Origin: DATEOR01 sp035698665
GTDB taxonomy: Bacteria; Actinomycetota; Thermoleophilia; Gaiellales; Gaiellaceae
NCBI GenBank assembly: GCA_035698665.1
Contig: DASSBN010000058.1
Location: forward strand, 1 to 33,166
Direction of reading: 5' to 3'
Length of the DNA: 33,166 nt
The notes beneath the pieces are model-generated. The model made no database searches and was not told the DNA's origin. It saw only the letters and a program-made list of their open reading frames with translations. Shown here one piece after another: positions 1 to 7,339 of the stretch (positions are counted from its first letter, which is position 1; every line of letters begins with the position of its first letter). Position numbers and translations under genes: made by a program.

Positions 1-698
1 GCCCAGCCGAATGTGATCGGGCTCCCCTGGCGCAGCATGATGCCCTCGAGCTTGGCTGCGAGCGCGGCCGCCTCGTCGGTGCGGCCCGAAACGGTGAGGA
101 CGGCGAACTCGTCTCCGCCGACACGTGCGACCTCGTCCTCCGGCCGCAGCGCGCTCCCGAGCATGTCGGCCAGGCGCCGGAGCGCGTCGTTGCCCTCGGC
201 GTGACCCTGCCGGTCGTTGATCGCCTTGAGCCCGTCCATGTCACCGAGGAGGAGCGCGAACGGCGTCCCGGCCTCGAACCGGCGGGCGATCGCCGCCTCG
301 AACGCACGGGTGTTCGGCAAACCGGTGAGAAAGTCGCGCTCGGCGAGCAGCCGCAGGCGCTGGACGAGCTCGCGGTCACGCGCCGAGAACCACCCGAGGA
401 GGCCGCCCATCGTCGCGTAGGTGAGGAAACGGAGCGGCGTCGAGAGCGTGAGGAGCTCCGACGGCGAGATGTTCGGGTTGATGATCACGCCCAGCGTGAA
501 CAGCGCCACCGCCACCGCACCCGCGAGGATCCCGCGCCGGACCCCGCCCGTCAGGGCGAGAGCAGCCACCGGAAGGTAGAAGAGGTGCGCGATCCCGAGC
601 CCGGGCACCTCGAAGACGACGAACGTCATGAACACGAGCGCGAAGCTCGCGATCGCGAGGCTCAGGACGAGCGATCGGTGTTGGTAGGCCGCGTTCAA
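1..698 (-). CDS. Membrane-anchored diguanylate cyclase (GGDEF), C-terminus cut by window edge
   Basis: Reading the minus strand from 698 gives four hydrophobic segments (about residues 10-30, 35-50, 55-73, 88-103), a short helical linker, then a GGDEF domain opening with DFLTGLPNTRAF. The active-site motif RVGGDEF lies at codons around 119-105 and is intact. RPED sits five residues before GGDEF, matching the RxxD inhibitory I-site, so the enzyme should make cyclic di-GMP and be product-inhibited (family knowledge). The reading frame runs off base 1, so the C-terminus and any EAL domain are unseen. The frame is closed by TAA at 735-737; the only usual start before the first membrane helix is TTG at 698, directly behind GAGAGG, which is too close for a normal ribosome site. 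The exact start is therefore uncertain. Confidence 0.88.
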   Translation of the reverse strand, partial: MNAAYQHRSLVLSLAIASFALVFMTFVVFEVPGLGIAHLFYLPVAALALTGGVRRGILAGAVAVALFTLGVIINPNISPSELLTLSTPLRFLTYATMGGLLGWFSARDRELVQRLRLLAERDFLTGLPNTRAFEAAIARRFEAGTPFALLLGDMDGLKAINDRQGHAEGNDALRRLADMLGSALRPEDEVARVGGDEFAVLTVSGRTDEAAALAAKLEGIMLRQGSPITFGW

Positions 699-739
699 CC
701 TCTCGTGCGGAGAGTAGAAGCGCCGCGCGGCCCCTTACG

Positions 740-755
740 TCACTCGTTCGAGTGA
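740..755. repeat. 16-base interrupted palindrome after the amidohydrolase gene
   Basis: TCACTCG-TT-CGAGTGA is perfectly self-complementary apart from its two central bases. It starts four bases past the amidohydrolase stop and about 42 bases before the cyclase start. It has no T-run, so it may be an operator for the cyclase gene or a weak terminator. Confidence 0.45.
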
Positions 756-758
756 TCT

Positions 759-1946
759 TCAGCCGACGAGGGCGCGCACCGCGCGCGTGAGCACCCGCGC
801 GCCGAGCTCGCACTGCTCCGGCGGCGTGTACTCGTCCGGCGAGTGGCTGATGCCTCCGCGGCTCGGCACGAAGAGCATCGCGGCCGGCACATGGTGGGCG
901 AGCACCATCGCGTCGTGACCCGCTCCGCTGGGCATGAGCCGGTAGGAGGCGCCTTCGGCCTCGGCCGCCTCGACGAGGGTGTCCTGAAGGCCCTGGTCGA
1001 GCGCGACCGGCGGCTTGCGGTGTGTTGCCGAGATCTCCATCCCGAGACCTTCCTCGCCGGCAACGCGCTTCACCGTCTCACGGACGAACGCCTCGGCGCG
1101 CTCGAAGCCCTCTGCGGTGGGCGAGCGCACGTCGATCGTGAACTCGGCCAGGCCGGGGATCACGTTGAACCCGCCCGGCTCGACGGTGCAGATACCGACG
1201 TTCGCGGTCATGTCCTCCCGGGCGCGCGCCTCCTCCCGCAGGGCGAGGACGATCCGCGAGGTGCCGGCGAGCGCGTCGCGGCGCCCGTCCATCGGCGTCG
1301 TGCCCGCGTGGTTGGCCGCACCGAGAAGCTTCACGCGAAACCCGAGCAGGCCGGTGATCGCCGTCACGATCCCGAGGTCCTCCCCGCTCTGCTCGAGGAC
1401 GGGGCCCTGCTCGATGTGGAGCTCGAGGTAGGCGCCGACCTGGTCGACTCCACGGGCGTCCGGGAGGCGGTCGAAATCGAAGCCCGCCCTCGACATCGCG
1501 TCCGCCACTCCGCGCCGCCGCCAGTCCTCGAGGTCGACCTCACCGCAGAACGCCCGGCTGCCGAGCATTCCGGTCTGGAAGCGGCTCCCCTCCTCGTCGT
1601 TGAAGGAGACGACCCAGAGCGGCCGCCTGGGCTCGACACCCTCGGCGCGGAGCGCGCGCACCGTCGCCAGCGCGGCGAGAACTCCAAGCGCGCCGTCGTA
1701 GCGGCCGCCGCGCGGCACCGTGTCCAGATGGGAGCCGACGACGACCGCCTTGCCCTCCCCCGCGCTCCAGCGGCCGAAGACGTTTCCCGCCTCGTCGAGC
1801 TCCGCCTCGAGACCGAGCTCGTTGAGCCGTCCCATCAGCCAGTCGTTCGCCTGGGCGAGCTCCGGGCTCCAGGCGAAGCGCGAGACGCCGCCGCCGTCGG
1901 CGCCGATCTGCGCCGCCGCCTCGAGCTCAGCCGCGAGCGAGAACAC
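759..1946 (-). CDS. M20-family N-carbamoyl-amino-acid / allantoate amidohydrolase
   Basis: A 395-residue Zn-dependent hydrolase of the HyuC/AllC/AmaB group, which cleaves N-carbamoyl amino acids, allantoate or ureidoglycolate. Metal-site motifs are in the expected order: GSHLDTVPRGGRYDGALGV (His73, Asp84), NDEEGSRF (Glu118/119), HIEQGP (about 183) and GAGHDAM near the C-terminus, plus the dimerisation-domain motif NHAGTTPMDGRRDAL. Length is normal for the family (about 400-415). The start is GTG at 1946, five bases after GAGGAGG, and it overlaps the end of the DedA gene by 20 bases, so the two are probably cotranscribed. No purine or hydantoin genes lie nearby, so the substrate cannot be chosen between carbamoyl amino acids and allantoate. 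Confidence 0.9.
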   Translation of the reverse strand: MFSLAAELEAAAQIGADGGGVSRFAWSPELAQANDWLMGRLNELGLEAELDEAGNVFGRWSAGEGKAVVVGSHLDTVPRGGRYDGALGVLAALATVRALRAEGVEPRRPLWVVSFNDEEGSRFQTGMLGSRAFCGEVDLEDWRRRGVADAMSRAGFDFDRLPDARGVDQVGAYLELHIEQGPVLEQSGEDLGIVTAITGLLGFRVKLLGAANHAGTTPMDGRRDALAGTSRIVLALREEARAREDMTANVGICTVEPGGFNVIPGLAEFTIDVRSPTAEGFERAEAFVRETVKRVAGEEGLGMEISATHRKPPVALDQGLQDTLVEAAEAEGASYRLMPSGAGHDAMVLAHHVPAAMLFVPSRGGISHSPDEYTPPEQCELGARVLTRAVRALVG

Positions 1947-2526
1947 CGCGCCTCCTCATCCACCGGTACAGCTCGACCGCGCCCGTGATGAGGAGCGCGA
2001 TCCCGAACGCGAGCAGGAATCCCTTCCAGGGCTGCTCCTCGAAGGCCCGGCCGCCGAAGTACCCGAGCATCGCCGCGTATCCGGCCCAGAGGAAGCCTGC
2101 CGCCACGTCGAAGCGGATGAAGCGGTGCCAGGCCATCTCGAGGAACCCGCACGTGAGCGTCACGGCAGTGCGCCCGCCCGGGATGAAGCGGCCGATGAGG
2201 ATGAAGTAGCCGCCGCGCTCCTGCACCTGTTCCTCCGCCCAGTCGATTCGCTTCCTGCGCTCGCCCTTGAACCAGCGATTGACGATCCGGTGCCCGGCCT
2301 TCCTTCCGATCCAGTACGCGCTGTTGTCGCCGAGGATCGCTCCGGCGGCCGCGCAGAGGATCACGAGCCAAAGCATCAGGTCGCCCGTGGAGGCGAGCAC
2401 GCCCGCGAGGATCACCGACGTCTCGCTCGGGACGAACGGGATGAGGACGTCGAGCGCCGCGACGGCGAAGAGAAACGCATACGTCCACGGCGAGCCGGAG
2501 ACGTACTGCGTGAGGGAGTCGAACAC
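1927..2526 (-). CDS. DedA family membrane protein
   Basis: A 199-residue DedA/SNARE-associated family protein; relatives act in membrane homeostasis and lipid carrier flipping. It contains the family signature RFIPGGRTAVTL (about residues 112-123), the acidic VPSETS loop (about 32-37), GDNSAYWIGRKAG, and at least four hydrophobic segments. The C-terminal tail RWMRRRG is basic. The start is GTG at 2526 with ACGGGG upstream, a reasonable ribosome site. It heads a two-gene unit with the overlapping amidohydrolase. Function beyond family level cannot be read from the sequence. Confidence 0.9.
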   Translation of the reverse strand: MFDSLTQYVSGSPWTYAFLFAVAALDVLIPFVPSETSVILAGVLASTGDLMLWLVILCAAAGAILGDNSAYWIGRKAGHRIVNRWFKGERRKRIDWAEEQVQERGGYFILIGRFIPGGRTAVTLTCGFLEMAWHRFIRFDVAAGFLWAGYAAMLGYFGGRAFEEQPWKGFLLAFGIALLITGAVELYRWMRRRGVLARG

Positions 2527-2595
2527 CAGTGCCCCGTTCAGTGATGCTGCCCGGCGTCTCGGGCGCGAGCATCAAGCGCTGCCAGGACGCAGGGA

Positions 2596-2621
2596 GCCCC
2601 GGTAATGGTGCTTACCGGGGC
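2596..2621. terminator. Perfect 10-bp stem-loop between cupin and DedA genes
   Basis: GCCCCGGTAA, a six-base loop (TGGTGC), then TTACCGGGGC form a perfect stem in the 164-base gap between the cupin stop (2691) and the DedA start (2526). It lacks a following U-run on the minus strand, so it may be a terminator without a T-tract, an mRNA-stabilising hairpin, or an operator. Confidence 0.5.
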
Positions 2622-2690
2622 GACCGAGAACGCCGCAGCGCGCTGTGTGATCGCGGTCGAGACGTAGGCGTGTATCGCTGAATGGGGCAC

Positions 2691-3068
2691 TTAGTGGGAA
2701 TGCTCCTCGGGGAGGCCGAAGCGGCGCGCGGTGCCCTCCTCCGAGTCGAACTGGATGAGCACGGCGGCCTCGTCCCCGACGACCCACGCATCGTGCCCGG
2801 GCTCGATCGTGACGACCTGGGGGGCCGCATACTCGAACGTGCAGCCGTCTGCGTACTCGCCGGCGATGTGACCGCGTGCGAGGAAACCGACGTGCGCATG
2901 CATGCAGAGCTCCGTCTCGACGCTGGGACGCATGTGCGTCGACCAGCGGAAGCCGGGTGGATAGACGACGCGCTTGACGCGCCCGTTCCCGGCTCGAGCG
3001 ATGTCGACTTCTGCTCCGCCGACCTCGCGGTGGTCGGCGCCCTCGATCGGCGCGGTGAGCGGATCCAT
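2691..3068 (-). CDS. Small cupin-domain protein
   Basis: A 125-residue single-domain protein that reads as a cupin. The stretch STHMRPSVETELCMHAHVGFL resembles the first cupin motif, with His and Glu metal candidates, and the later VTIEPGHDAWVVGDEAAVLIQF fits the second motif and the final barrel strands. It has no signal peptide or membrane helix. It lies 10 bases after the FAD oxidoreductase stop on the same strand, so it is likely the last gene of that unit; small cupins often accompany oxidoreductases. The substrate is unknown, and a metal-free binding role is possible. Confidence 0.75.
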   Translation of the reverse strand: MDPLTAPIEGADHREVGGAEVDIARAGNGRVKRVVYPPGFRWSTHMRPSVETELCMHAHVGFLARGHIAGEYADGCTFEYAAPQVVTIEPGHDAWVVGDEAAVLIQFDSEEGTARRFGLPEEHSH

Positions 3069-3078
3069 GGCGGGTAGG

Positions 3079-4206
3079 TTAGTCGGCTGCGAACCGGGCC
3101 GGATCGAAGAGCGACGCGTCGCCGCCGGCGAGTCGGCGGCACGCTGCGGGCGCGGTCACCATCCCGATCGAGGAGAAGCCTCCGGCCACGACGAGGCCTT
3201 CGATGCCTGGGACCGGCCCGACGACAGGAAGCCCGTCCGGTGTGTGGGCGCGCCGTCCAGACCACGACGCGAGCACGGGGACGTCCTCGAGGGCAGGAGA
3301 CACGCGGGCGGCCCGTTCGGCCAGGCGGCGGATCGTCTCGGGTCCCTCGGGCTCGTCGAGAAGCGAGCGTCGGAGCGACGTGCCGATGAGGCAGCGCCCG
3401 CCCGGGCGCCCGCCGAGCAGGAGCGAGACGATCCCCGGCTCCTCCGTCGCACCATCGGCAACCTCGCGCACGGTCGGTGCTCCGACGACGCTCGCCATCT
3501 CGTCCTGCACCGGCCAGAGCGCCTGCTCGATGGCGTATGGAGGAGACGGGTCGACGCGGCCCGTCTCGAAGAGCCAGCCGCGCGACGACGTGATGGGCAG
3601 GTCCACTCCCAGCGAACGAAGGAGCATGCGGAGCCAGGGACCGGTCGCGAGGACGACGCGCTCACAGCGGAGGACACCCTCGTCCGTGGCGAGGCCCGTG
3701 ACGCGTCCGCCCTCGACGAGAACGCGCTTGGCCTCACACCCGAGACGGAACTCGACACCCTCACGCCGCGCGGCCTCGGCCAGAGCCGCCGTCGCACCCA
3801 TCGCGTCGAGCGTGCGCCCGCCCTCGACGACGAAGCCTCCTGCCAGGTCGTCGGCGAACCACGGGTCGGCGCCGAGATCGACCTCCTCGCCGCCCACGGC
3901 CTCGGCATACGCGCGCGCCGCCTCGAGCTCGTCCTCCTCGACTGCGAGGACGAGCATCGGCCACGTCGTCAGGTCGAATGGGACCGGACCGTCCGCGACC
4001 TCCTCGTAGATCTCGAGTGACTCGGCGAGCAGGTCGTTGACCCAGCCGAGCGGCTGGCGGAAGAGGAAGCCGCCGTTCCGGCCCGACGCGCCCGCGCCGA
4101 TGCCGCCGGAGTCGACGACGACGACGGTCGACCCGCCGCGCGCAAGGAACGTCGCCGCCGCGCAGCCGGCGATCCCCGCACCGACGACGACGGTGCCGGC
4201 GGTCAG
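3079..4206 (-). CDS. FAD-dependent amine/D-amino-acid oxidoreductase (DAO family), probable CTG start
   Basis: The protein is about 375 residues. It opens with the dinucleotide-binding motif VVVGAGIAGCAAA, then GAGASGRNGGF typical of DAO-type flavoproteins (glycine/sarcosine oxidase relatives), and ends with RRAHTPDGLPVVGPVPGIEG followed by VVAGGFSSIGMVTAPAA, the second FAD-binding part. The first in-frame ATG, at 3957, would delete the whole FAD motif. No ATG, GTG or TTG occurs in frame between the motif and the preceding gene. The only usable codon is CTG at 4206-4204, whose last two bases begin the TGA stop of the upstream small gene (CTGA overlap), giving M-T-A-G-T-VVVGAG. The amine substrate is unknown; a cupin gene follows. 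Confidence 0.85.
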   Translation of the reverse strand: MTAGTVVVGAGIAGCAAATFLARGGSTVVVVDSGGIGAGASGRNGGFLFRQPLGWVNDLLAESLEIYEEVADGPVPFDLTTWPMLVLAVEEDELEAARAYAEAVGGEEVDLGADPWFADDLAGGFVVEGGRTLDAMGATAALAEAARREGVEFRLGCEAKRVLVEGGRVTGLATDEGVLRCERVVLATGPWLRMLLRSLGVDLPITSSRGWLFETGRVDPSPPYAIEQALWPVQDEMASVVGAPTVREVADGATEEPGIVSLLLGGRPGGRCLIGTSLRRSLLDEPEGPETIRRLAERAARVSPALEDVPVLASWSGRRAHTPDGLPVVGPVPGIEGLVVAGGFSSIGMVTAPAACRRLAGGDASLFDPARFAAD

Positions 4207-4421
4207 CTCGACGTGGGCGGCGCGCCGCCCGAGCGGCGCTTGCGCCAGAACGCGAGGCCCGCGAGCCCGGCTCCGACGGCCGCGACCGATGCCGCCACGG
4301 CGCCGCCCTTCTTGGTGCCGGCCTTGCGCGCAGCCGCGCGAGCCTTCTGCTTGGCGACCGGCTTCGCGAGCGTGAGCACGAGCCAGCCGATGAAGGCGTT
4401 TCGACGGTTGAAGACGCTCAT
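4203..4421 (-). CDS. Small basic membrane-associated protein, unknown
   Basis: A 72-residue protein that I do not recognise as a named family. It starts at ATG 4421, five to eleven bases after a very strong GAGGAGGAGAGAG ribosome site lying just past the lpdA stop; a longer start at 4472 would overlap lpdA and is not needed. It has a hydrophobic segment near residues 9-20, a Lys/Arg/Ala-rich middle (KPVAKQKARAAARKAGTKK), a second hydrophobic segment (about 37-58) and a basic tail WRKRRSGG. A two-helix membrane topology with a basic loop is likely. Its stop overlaps the CTG start of the FAD oxidoreductase, so translation of the two is probably coupled. Confidence 0.75.
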   Translation of the reverse strand: MSVFNRRNAFIGWLVLTLAKPVAKQKARAAARKAGTKKGGAVAASVAAVGAGLAGLAFWRKRRSGGAPPTSS

Positions 4422-4434
4422 CTCTCTCCTCCTC

Positions 4435-5838
4435 TCACGCGTTGGCCGCTGCGCGCCTGCGAGTCGCCACATGGATCGGGCGTCCGAGCGCGACCAGGCC
4501 TGCTTCCTTGATCGCCTCCGAAAGGGTCGGATGCGCGGTCATCCCGTCCGCAACGGTCTCGATCGTGGCCTCGGCGTCGAGCGCGACGACGCCGGCTTCG
4601 ATCAGGTCCGTGACGTGTGGGCCCACCATGACCATTCCGAGTAGCTCCCCGTAATGGGATTCGTGAATCGTCTTGACCCACCCCGTGGTCTCGTTCTGCA
4701 TGAGCGCGCGGCCGTTCGCCACCCAGGGGAACGTGCCGGTGAGGACGTCGTCGCCGTATTGCTCGCGCGCGGCCTGCTCGGTCAGGCCGACGCTCGCGAT
4801 CTCGGGATCCGTGTAGATCGGCCGCGGCACGCCCCGGTTGTCGACGACCGTCTCGTGGCCCATCGCGTTCTCGGCTGCGACCTCGGCCTCCCTGAACGCG
4901 GTGTGGGCGAGCTGCCAGTAGCCCGCGCAGTCGCCGGTCGCGTAGATGTGCGGGACCGTCGTTCGGCGGTGCTCGTCGGATGCGATGCCTTTCTTCGGGT
5001 CGAACTCGACACCGACGTCCTCGAGCCCCAGCCCTTCCACGTTGGGGCCACGGCCGGTGGCGACCAGCATCAGGTCGCAGTCCTTCGTCTGCCCGCCGAA
5101 GTGGACGCGCAAGCCGTCGCCGGTCTCTTCGATCTTGTCGCACTGGCTCTCGAGGAAGAGCTCGATCCCGCGCTTCTTGAACTGCTTGGCGAGCTCCTTG
5201 GACGCGTCTTCGTCCTCGAGCGGGATCAGCTTCGGGAGCATCTCGACGATGGTCACCTCGCTCCCGAACCTGTGCAGGGCCGAGGCGAACTCGACGCCGA
5301 TGATGCCGCCGCCGAGGATGACGATCCTGCGCGGCACCTGCTCCTGGGCGAGAAGCCCGGTCGAGTCGACGCAGCGCTCGGAGTCGATCCCCTCGATCGG
5401 AGGGCGCAAAGGGGACGAGCCGGTCGCGATGACGGCGCTCTTGAAGGTGATGTCCTCCCCGCCCTCGACGGCGAGGGTGTTCGCGTCCCTGAAGCGGCCG
5501 ACACCCTTGACCCACTCGATCCCGTTCGCCTTGAAGAGCATCGCGACGCCGCCGGTGAGCTGCTTGACGATGCCCTCCTTCCACTCCTGCGCGGCAGAGA
5601 AGTCGAGCTCCGGCGGGCCGACCTTGACGCCCAGCTTCTCGAAGGTCTCGTTTGCCTGCTTGAGCGCGAAGGCGGTCTGCACCCAGGCCTTGGTGGGGAT
5701 GCAGCCCACGCGGAGGCAGGTGCCTCCGAGCTCCGGCTCCTTCTCGACGACGACGACGCTCGCGCCGAGCTGAGCCGCCCGAATCGCGGCCGGATACCCG
5801 CCCGACCCACCGCCGAGAACGGCGACGTCACATTCCAT
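4435..5838 (-). CDS. lpdA: Dihydrolipoyl dehydrogenase (E3)
   Basis: Reoxidises dihydrolipoamide on E2 with NAD+, the last step of 2-oxoacid dehydrogenase complexes. The 467-residue product has the FAD motif VLGGGSGGYPAA (residues 7-18), the redox disulfide GGTCLRVGCIPTK (Cys41/Cys46), the NAD motif ILGGGIIGVEFA, the second FAD motif ATGDCAGYWQLAHTA, and the C-terminal HPTLSE base pair. There is no fused lipoyl domain. I chose ATG 5838, which has AAAGGG six bases upstream and fits the usual E3 N-terminus; GTG 5868 in the same frame would add ten residues. It is separated from the E1/E2 genes by the palindrome-rich gap, so it may have its own promoter (TAGGAT at 5873-5878). Small ORF, FAD oxidoreductase and cupin follow closely. 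Confidence 0.95.
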   Translation of the reverse strand: MECDVAVLGGGSGGYPAAIRAAQLGASVVVVEKEPELGGTCLRVGCIPTKAWVQTAFALKQANETFEKLGVKVGPPELDFSAAQEWKEGIVKQLTGGVAMLFKANGIEWVKGVGRFRDANTLAVEGGEDITFKSAVIATGSSPLRPPIEGIDSERCVDSTGLLAQEQVPRRIVILGGGIIGVEFASALHRFGSEVTIVEMLPKLIPLEDEDASKELAKQFKKRGIELFLESQCDKIEETGDGLRVHFGGQTKDCDLMLVATGRGPNVEGLGLEDVGVEFDPKKGIASDEHRRTTVPHIYATGDCAGYWQLAHTAFREAEVAAENAMGHETVVDNRGVPRPIYTDPEIASVGLTEQAAREQYGDDVLTGTFPWVANGRALMQNETTGWVKTIHESHYGELLGMVMVGPHVTDLIEAGVVALDAEATIETVADGMTAHPTLSEAIKEAGLVALGRPIHVATRRRAAANA

Positions 5839-5868
5839 TGCTGCCCTTTCGCTCGCTTCGGTTTCCAC

Positions 5869-5878
5869 GTCGATCCTA
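5869..5878 (-). promoter_or_regulatory. Possible -10 of lpdA (TAGGAT)
   Basis: TAGGAT at 5878-5873 fits the actinobacterial TANNNT hexamer. Transcription would begin near 5866, giving a leader of about 28 bases that carries the AAAGGG site before ATG 5838. This spacing supports the shorter lpdA start. No clear -35 is seen. Confidence 0.35.
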
Positions 5879-5989
5879 CCCGCGAGGGCTCTTTCTCAGA
5901 GGTCGGGAGCTTTCCCTCTTTCCAGGGATCGCCGGCGAGCGCGGTTCTGCCGTTTCCTCGCCTTGACCGGATTAACCCCGGGTCACGGC

Positions 5990-6021
5990 GAGGGCGGCGA
6001 TACCAAGGGAACGCCGCCCTC
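5990..6021. repeat. 10-bp perfect inverted repeat with 12-base loop
   Basis: GAGGGCGGCG (5990-5999) and CGCCGCCCTC (6012-6021) are perfect complements. On the plus strand a TTTT follows a few bases later; on the transcribed minus strand there is no T-run. It could end the E1-E2-VOC-oxidoreductase transcript or belong to the repeat element beside it. Confidence 0.55.
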
Positions 6022-6029
6022 CCGCTTTT

Positions 6030-6077
6030 AAGGACACGTCCCGGGGTCAGACCCCCGGCCATGGCCGATAAGGACAC
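6030..6077. repeat. 9-base direct repeats flanking a palindrome (possible mini-element)
   Basis: TAAGGACAC occurs at 6029-6037 and 6069-6077. Between the copies lie the CCGGGGTCAGACCCCCGG palindrome (6041-6058) and GGCCATGGCC. Direct repeats around a palindromic core resemble a target duplication, but chance or a composite repeat unit is equally possible. Confidence 0.4.
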
Positions 6078-6145
6078 CCAGACGCATGGATCCTGGGATC
6101 CAACGGCCACCGAGAAGGACGGCGCGTGGCCGAACGAGACATGCC

Positions 6146-6162
6146 CCGGGGTCAGACCCCGG
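6146..6162. repeat. Second copy of the CCGGGGTCAGACCCCGG palindrome
   Basis: An 8-bp perfect arm pair (CCGGGGTC / GACCCCGG) surrounds a single central A. It is in the same orientation as the copy at 6041-6058, about 105 bases away, which has one extra C. Such GGGGTC-A-GACCCC units look like REP-type dispersed repeats. Confidence 0.6.
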
Positions 6163-6210
6163 TGTACGAAAGGGCCATGCCCAAGGCGTGCGAAAGGCTC
6201 GACCTTCTCC

Positions 6211-6990
6211 TCAGTCGTCGGCGACACGCAGGACGACCTTTCCCTGCTTGCCGCGCTCCGCGACTCTGCCGAAGGCCGCCTCTGCCTCTTCCAGGGCGAA
6301 GACCGAGTCGATTGCGGGAACGAGCTCGCCGCCTTCCGCGCGTCGTCCGAGCTCGGCGAGCTCGGCGCGGTTCGGCTCGACGACGAAGTACGTTGCGCCG
6401 TCGGCCTCCGCGGCGACCGACACGACGCGGCTCGCGGACTCGATGGCGCTCGTGAGCGCGTCGCCTCCGACGGTGTCGAACACCAGGTCGCTCTTGTCGC
6501 CCTCGACGGCGAGCTGCTCACGCGCCAGCTGAACCGCGAGATGGCCGACTCCGCCCGTCGCGCCCAGAACTGTGACCCGCTCGCCCTCGCGGAGCGCCCC
6601 GTGTTCGAAGAGGCCCTGCCACGCCGTCAGCCCAGGCATCGGGAGTGCGGCGCTCTCGACGTATGAAAGCTTCTTCGGCCGCGGCGCGAGCACGGCGACC
6701 GGGACGGCCGCGTACTCGGCAGCGACGCCGTCGCGGTCGAACGGGGTGAGCGCAAAGACCTCGTCTCCCACGGCGACGTCGTCCACGCCGGGCGCCACCT
6801 GGACGACGACGCCGGCCAGCTCGTACGACGGGATGGCGGGCAGGCGATCCTCCGGCCACGCCAGCTCGCCGCGCGTGATTGCCGCGGCGTGGACGCGAAC
6901 GAGCGCCTCGCCCTCCCGCGGGCTCGGGACCTCGATCTCCTCGAGGGCGAGGCCGGAGTCGCGCAGCACGACGGCTCGCATCGCCCTCAC
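6211..6990 (-). CDS. Quinone-oxidoreductase-like MDR protein with apparent internal deletion
   Basis: A 259-residue member of the medium-chain dehydrogenase/reductase group (NADPH:quinone reductase type), whose members are usually about 305-330 residues. The catalytic N-domain is complete (MRAVVLRD..., YELAGVV, VGDEVFAL), as are the Rossmann start GATGGVGHLAVQLA and the C-terminal AFGRVAERGKQGKVVLRV. Between AVQLAR and EQLAVEGDKSDLVFDTVGG the expected second beta strand, following helix and third strand (about 35-45 residues, including residues that grip the NADPH ribose phosphate) are absent, yet the frame stays open. Either a recent in-frame deletion or an assembly error. No zinc-binding cysteines are seen. 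It lies four bases after the VOC gene. Confidence 0.8.
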   Translation of the reverse strand: MRAMRAVVLRDSGLALEEIEVPSPREGEALVRVHAAAITRGELAWPEDRLPAIPSYELAGVVVQVAPGVDDVAVGDEVFALTPFDRDGVAAEYAAVPVAVLAPRPKKLSYVESAALPMPGLTAWQGLFEHGALREGERVTVLGATGGVGHLAVQLAREQLAVEGDKSDLVFDTVGGDALTSAIESASRVVSVAAEADGATYFVVEPNRAELAELGRRAEGGELVPAIDSVFALEEAEAAFGRVAERGKQGKVVLRVADD

Positions 6991-6994
6991 CGAG

Positions 6995-7339
6995 TCACAC
7001 GTCTTCGGAGAGCTGAATCCTGTTCCCGTCGGGGTCGAAGACGTCCAGGAGGCGGATCGCGCCGGGGATCTCGAGCACGACGCCGACGTTCACGCCGGCC
7101 TCGCGGAGTCGCTCGGCCTCCGACTTGAGATCAGCGACCTCGAGGGTCGCGATCACGTCCTCCTCGCCGCCGTCGGCGCCGCCCTCGAACTCACCTTCGG
7201 CGAGCGCGATCTCGAGCCCGTTTCGCTCCATGCGGGCCCAGCGGTCTTCCTCGTCCTTGTAGACCTCCTCGAAGCCGAAGGTGCGCTTGTAGAAGTCCTG
7301 CGCGGCCTCGAGGTCGGCGACCCGGTACCAGACGTTCAA
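6995..7339 (-). CDS. VOC (glyoxalase/bleomycin-resistance) superfamily protein
   Basis: A 114-residue single VOC module. MNVWYRVADLEAAQDFYKRTFGF is the classical opening of the fold, and IRLLDVFDPDGNRIQLSE is the closing strand with the usual terminal Glu ligand. The start is TTG at 7339, sharing TTGA with the TGA stop of the E2 gene, so it is translated by coupling. Members act as lyases, dioxygenases or binding proteins; its place in the dehydrogenase run suggests handling of a reactive carbonyl by-product, but this is inference. Confidence 0.85.
   Translation of the reverse strand: MNVWYRVADLEAAQDFYKRTFGFEEVYKDEEDRWARMERNGLEIALAEGEFEGGADGGEEDVIATLEVADLKSEAERLREAGVNVGVVLEIPGAIRLLDVFDPDGNRIQLSEDV

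Larger units (their letters stand above)
5879..6210. other. Palindrome-dense non-coding gap between lpdA and the oxidoreductase gene
   Basis: This stretch of about 330 bases has no gene I can support. It holds a 10-bp stem-loop (5990-6021), two CCGGGGTCAGACCCCGG-type palindromes (6041-6058, 6146-6162), GGCCATGGCC (6057-6066), the palindrome TGGATCC-TG-GGATCCA (6087-6102) and a 9-base direct repeat. An open frame from ATG 6061 runs into the antisense of the next gene and looks incidental. Confidence 0.75.

Noticed and set aside
6061..6210. Possible small plus-strand ORF from ATG 6061
   Set aside because: It spans the palindromic repeats and then continues as antisense of the MDR gene; no ribosome site.
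4654..6666. 670-residue plus-strand open frame
   Set aside because: It is the antisense of lpdA, the palindromic gap and the MDR gene. It shows no domain, and the minus strand encodes clear enzymes.
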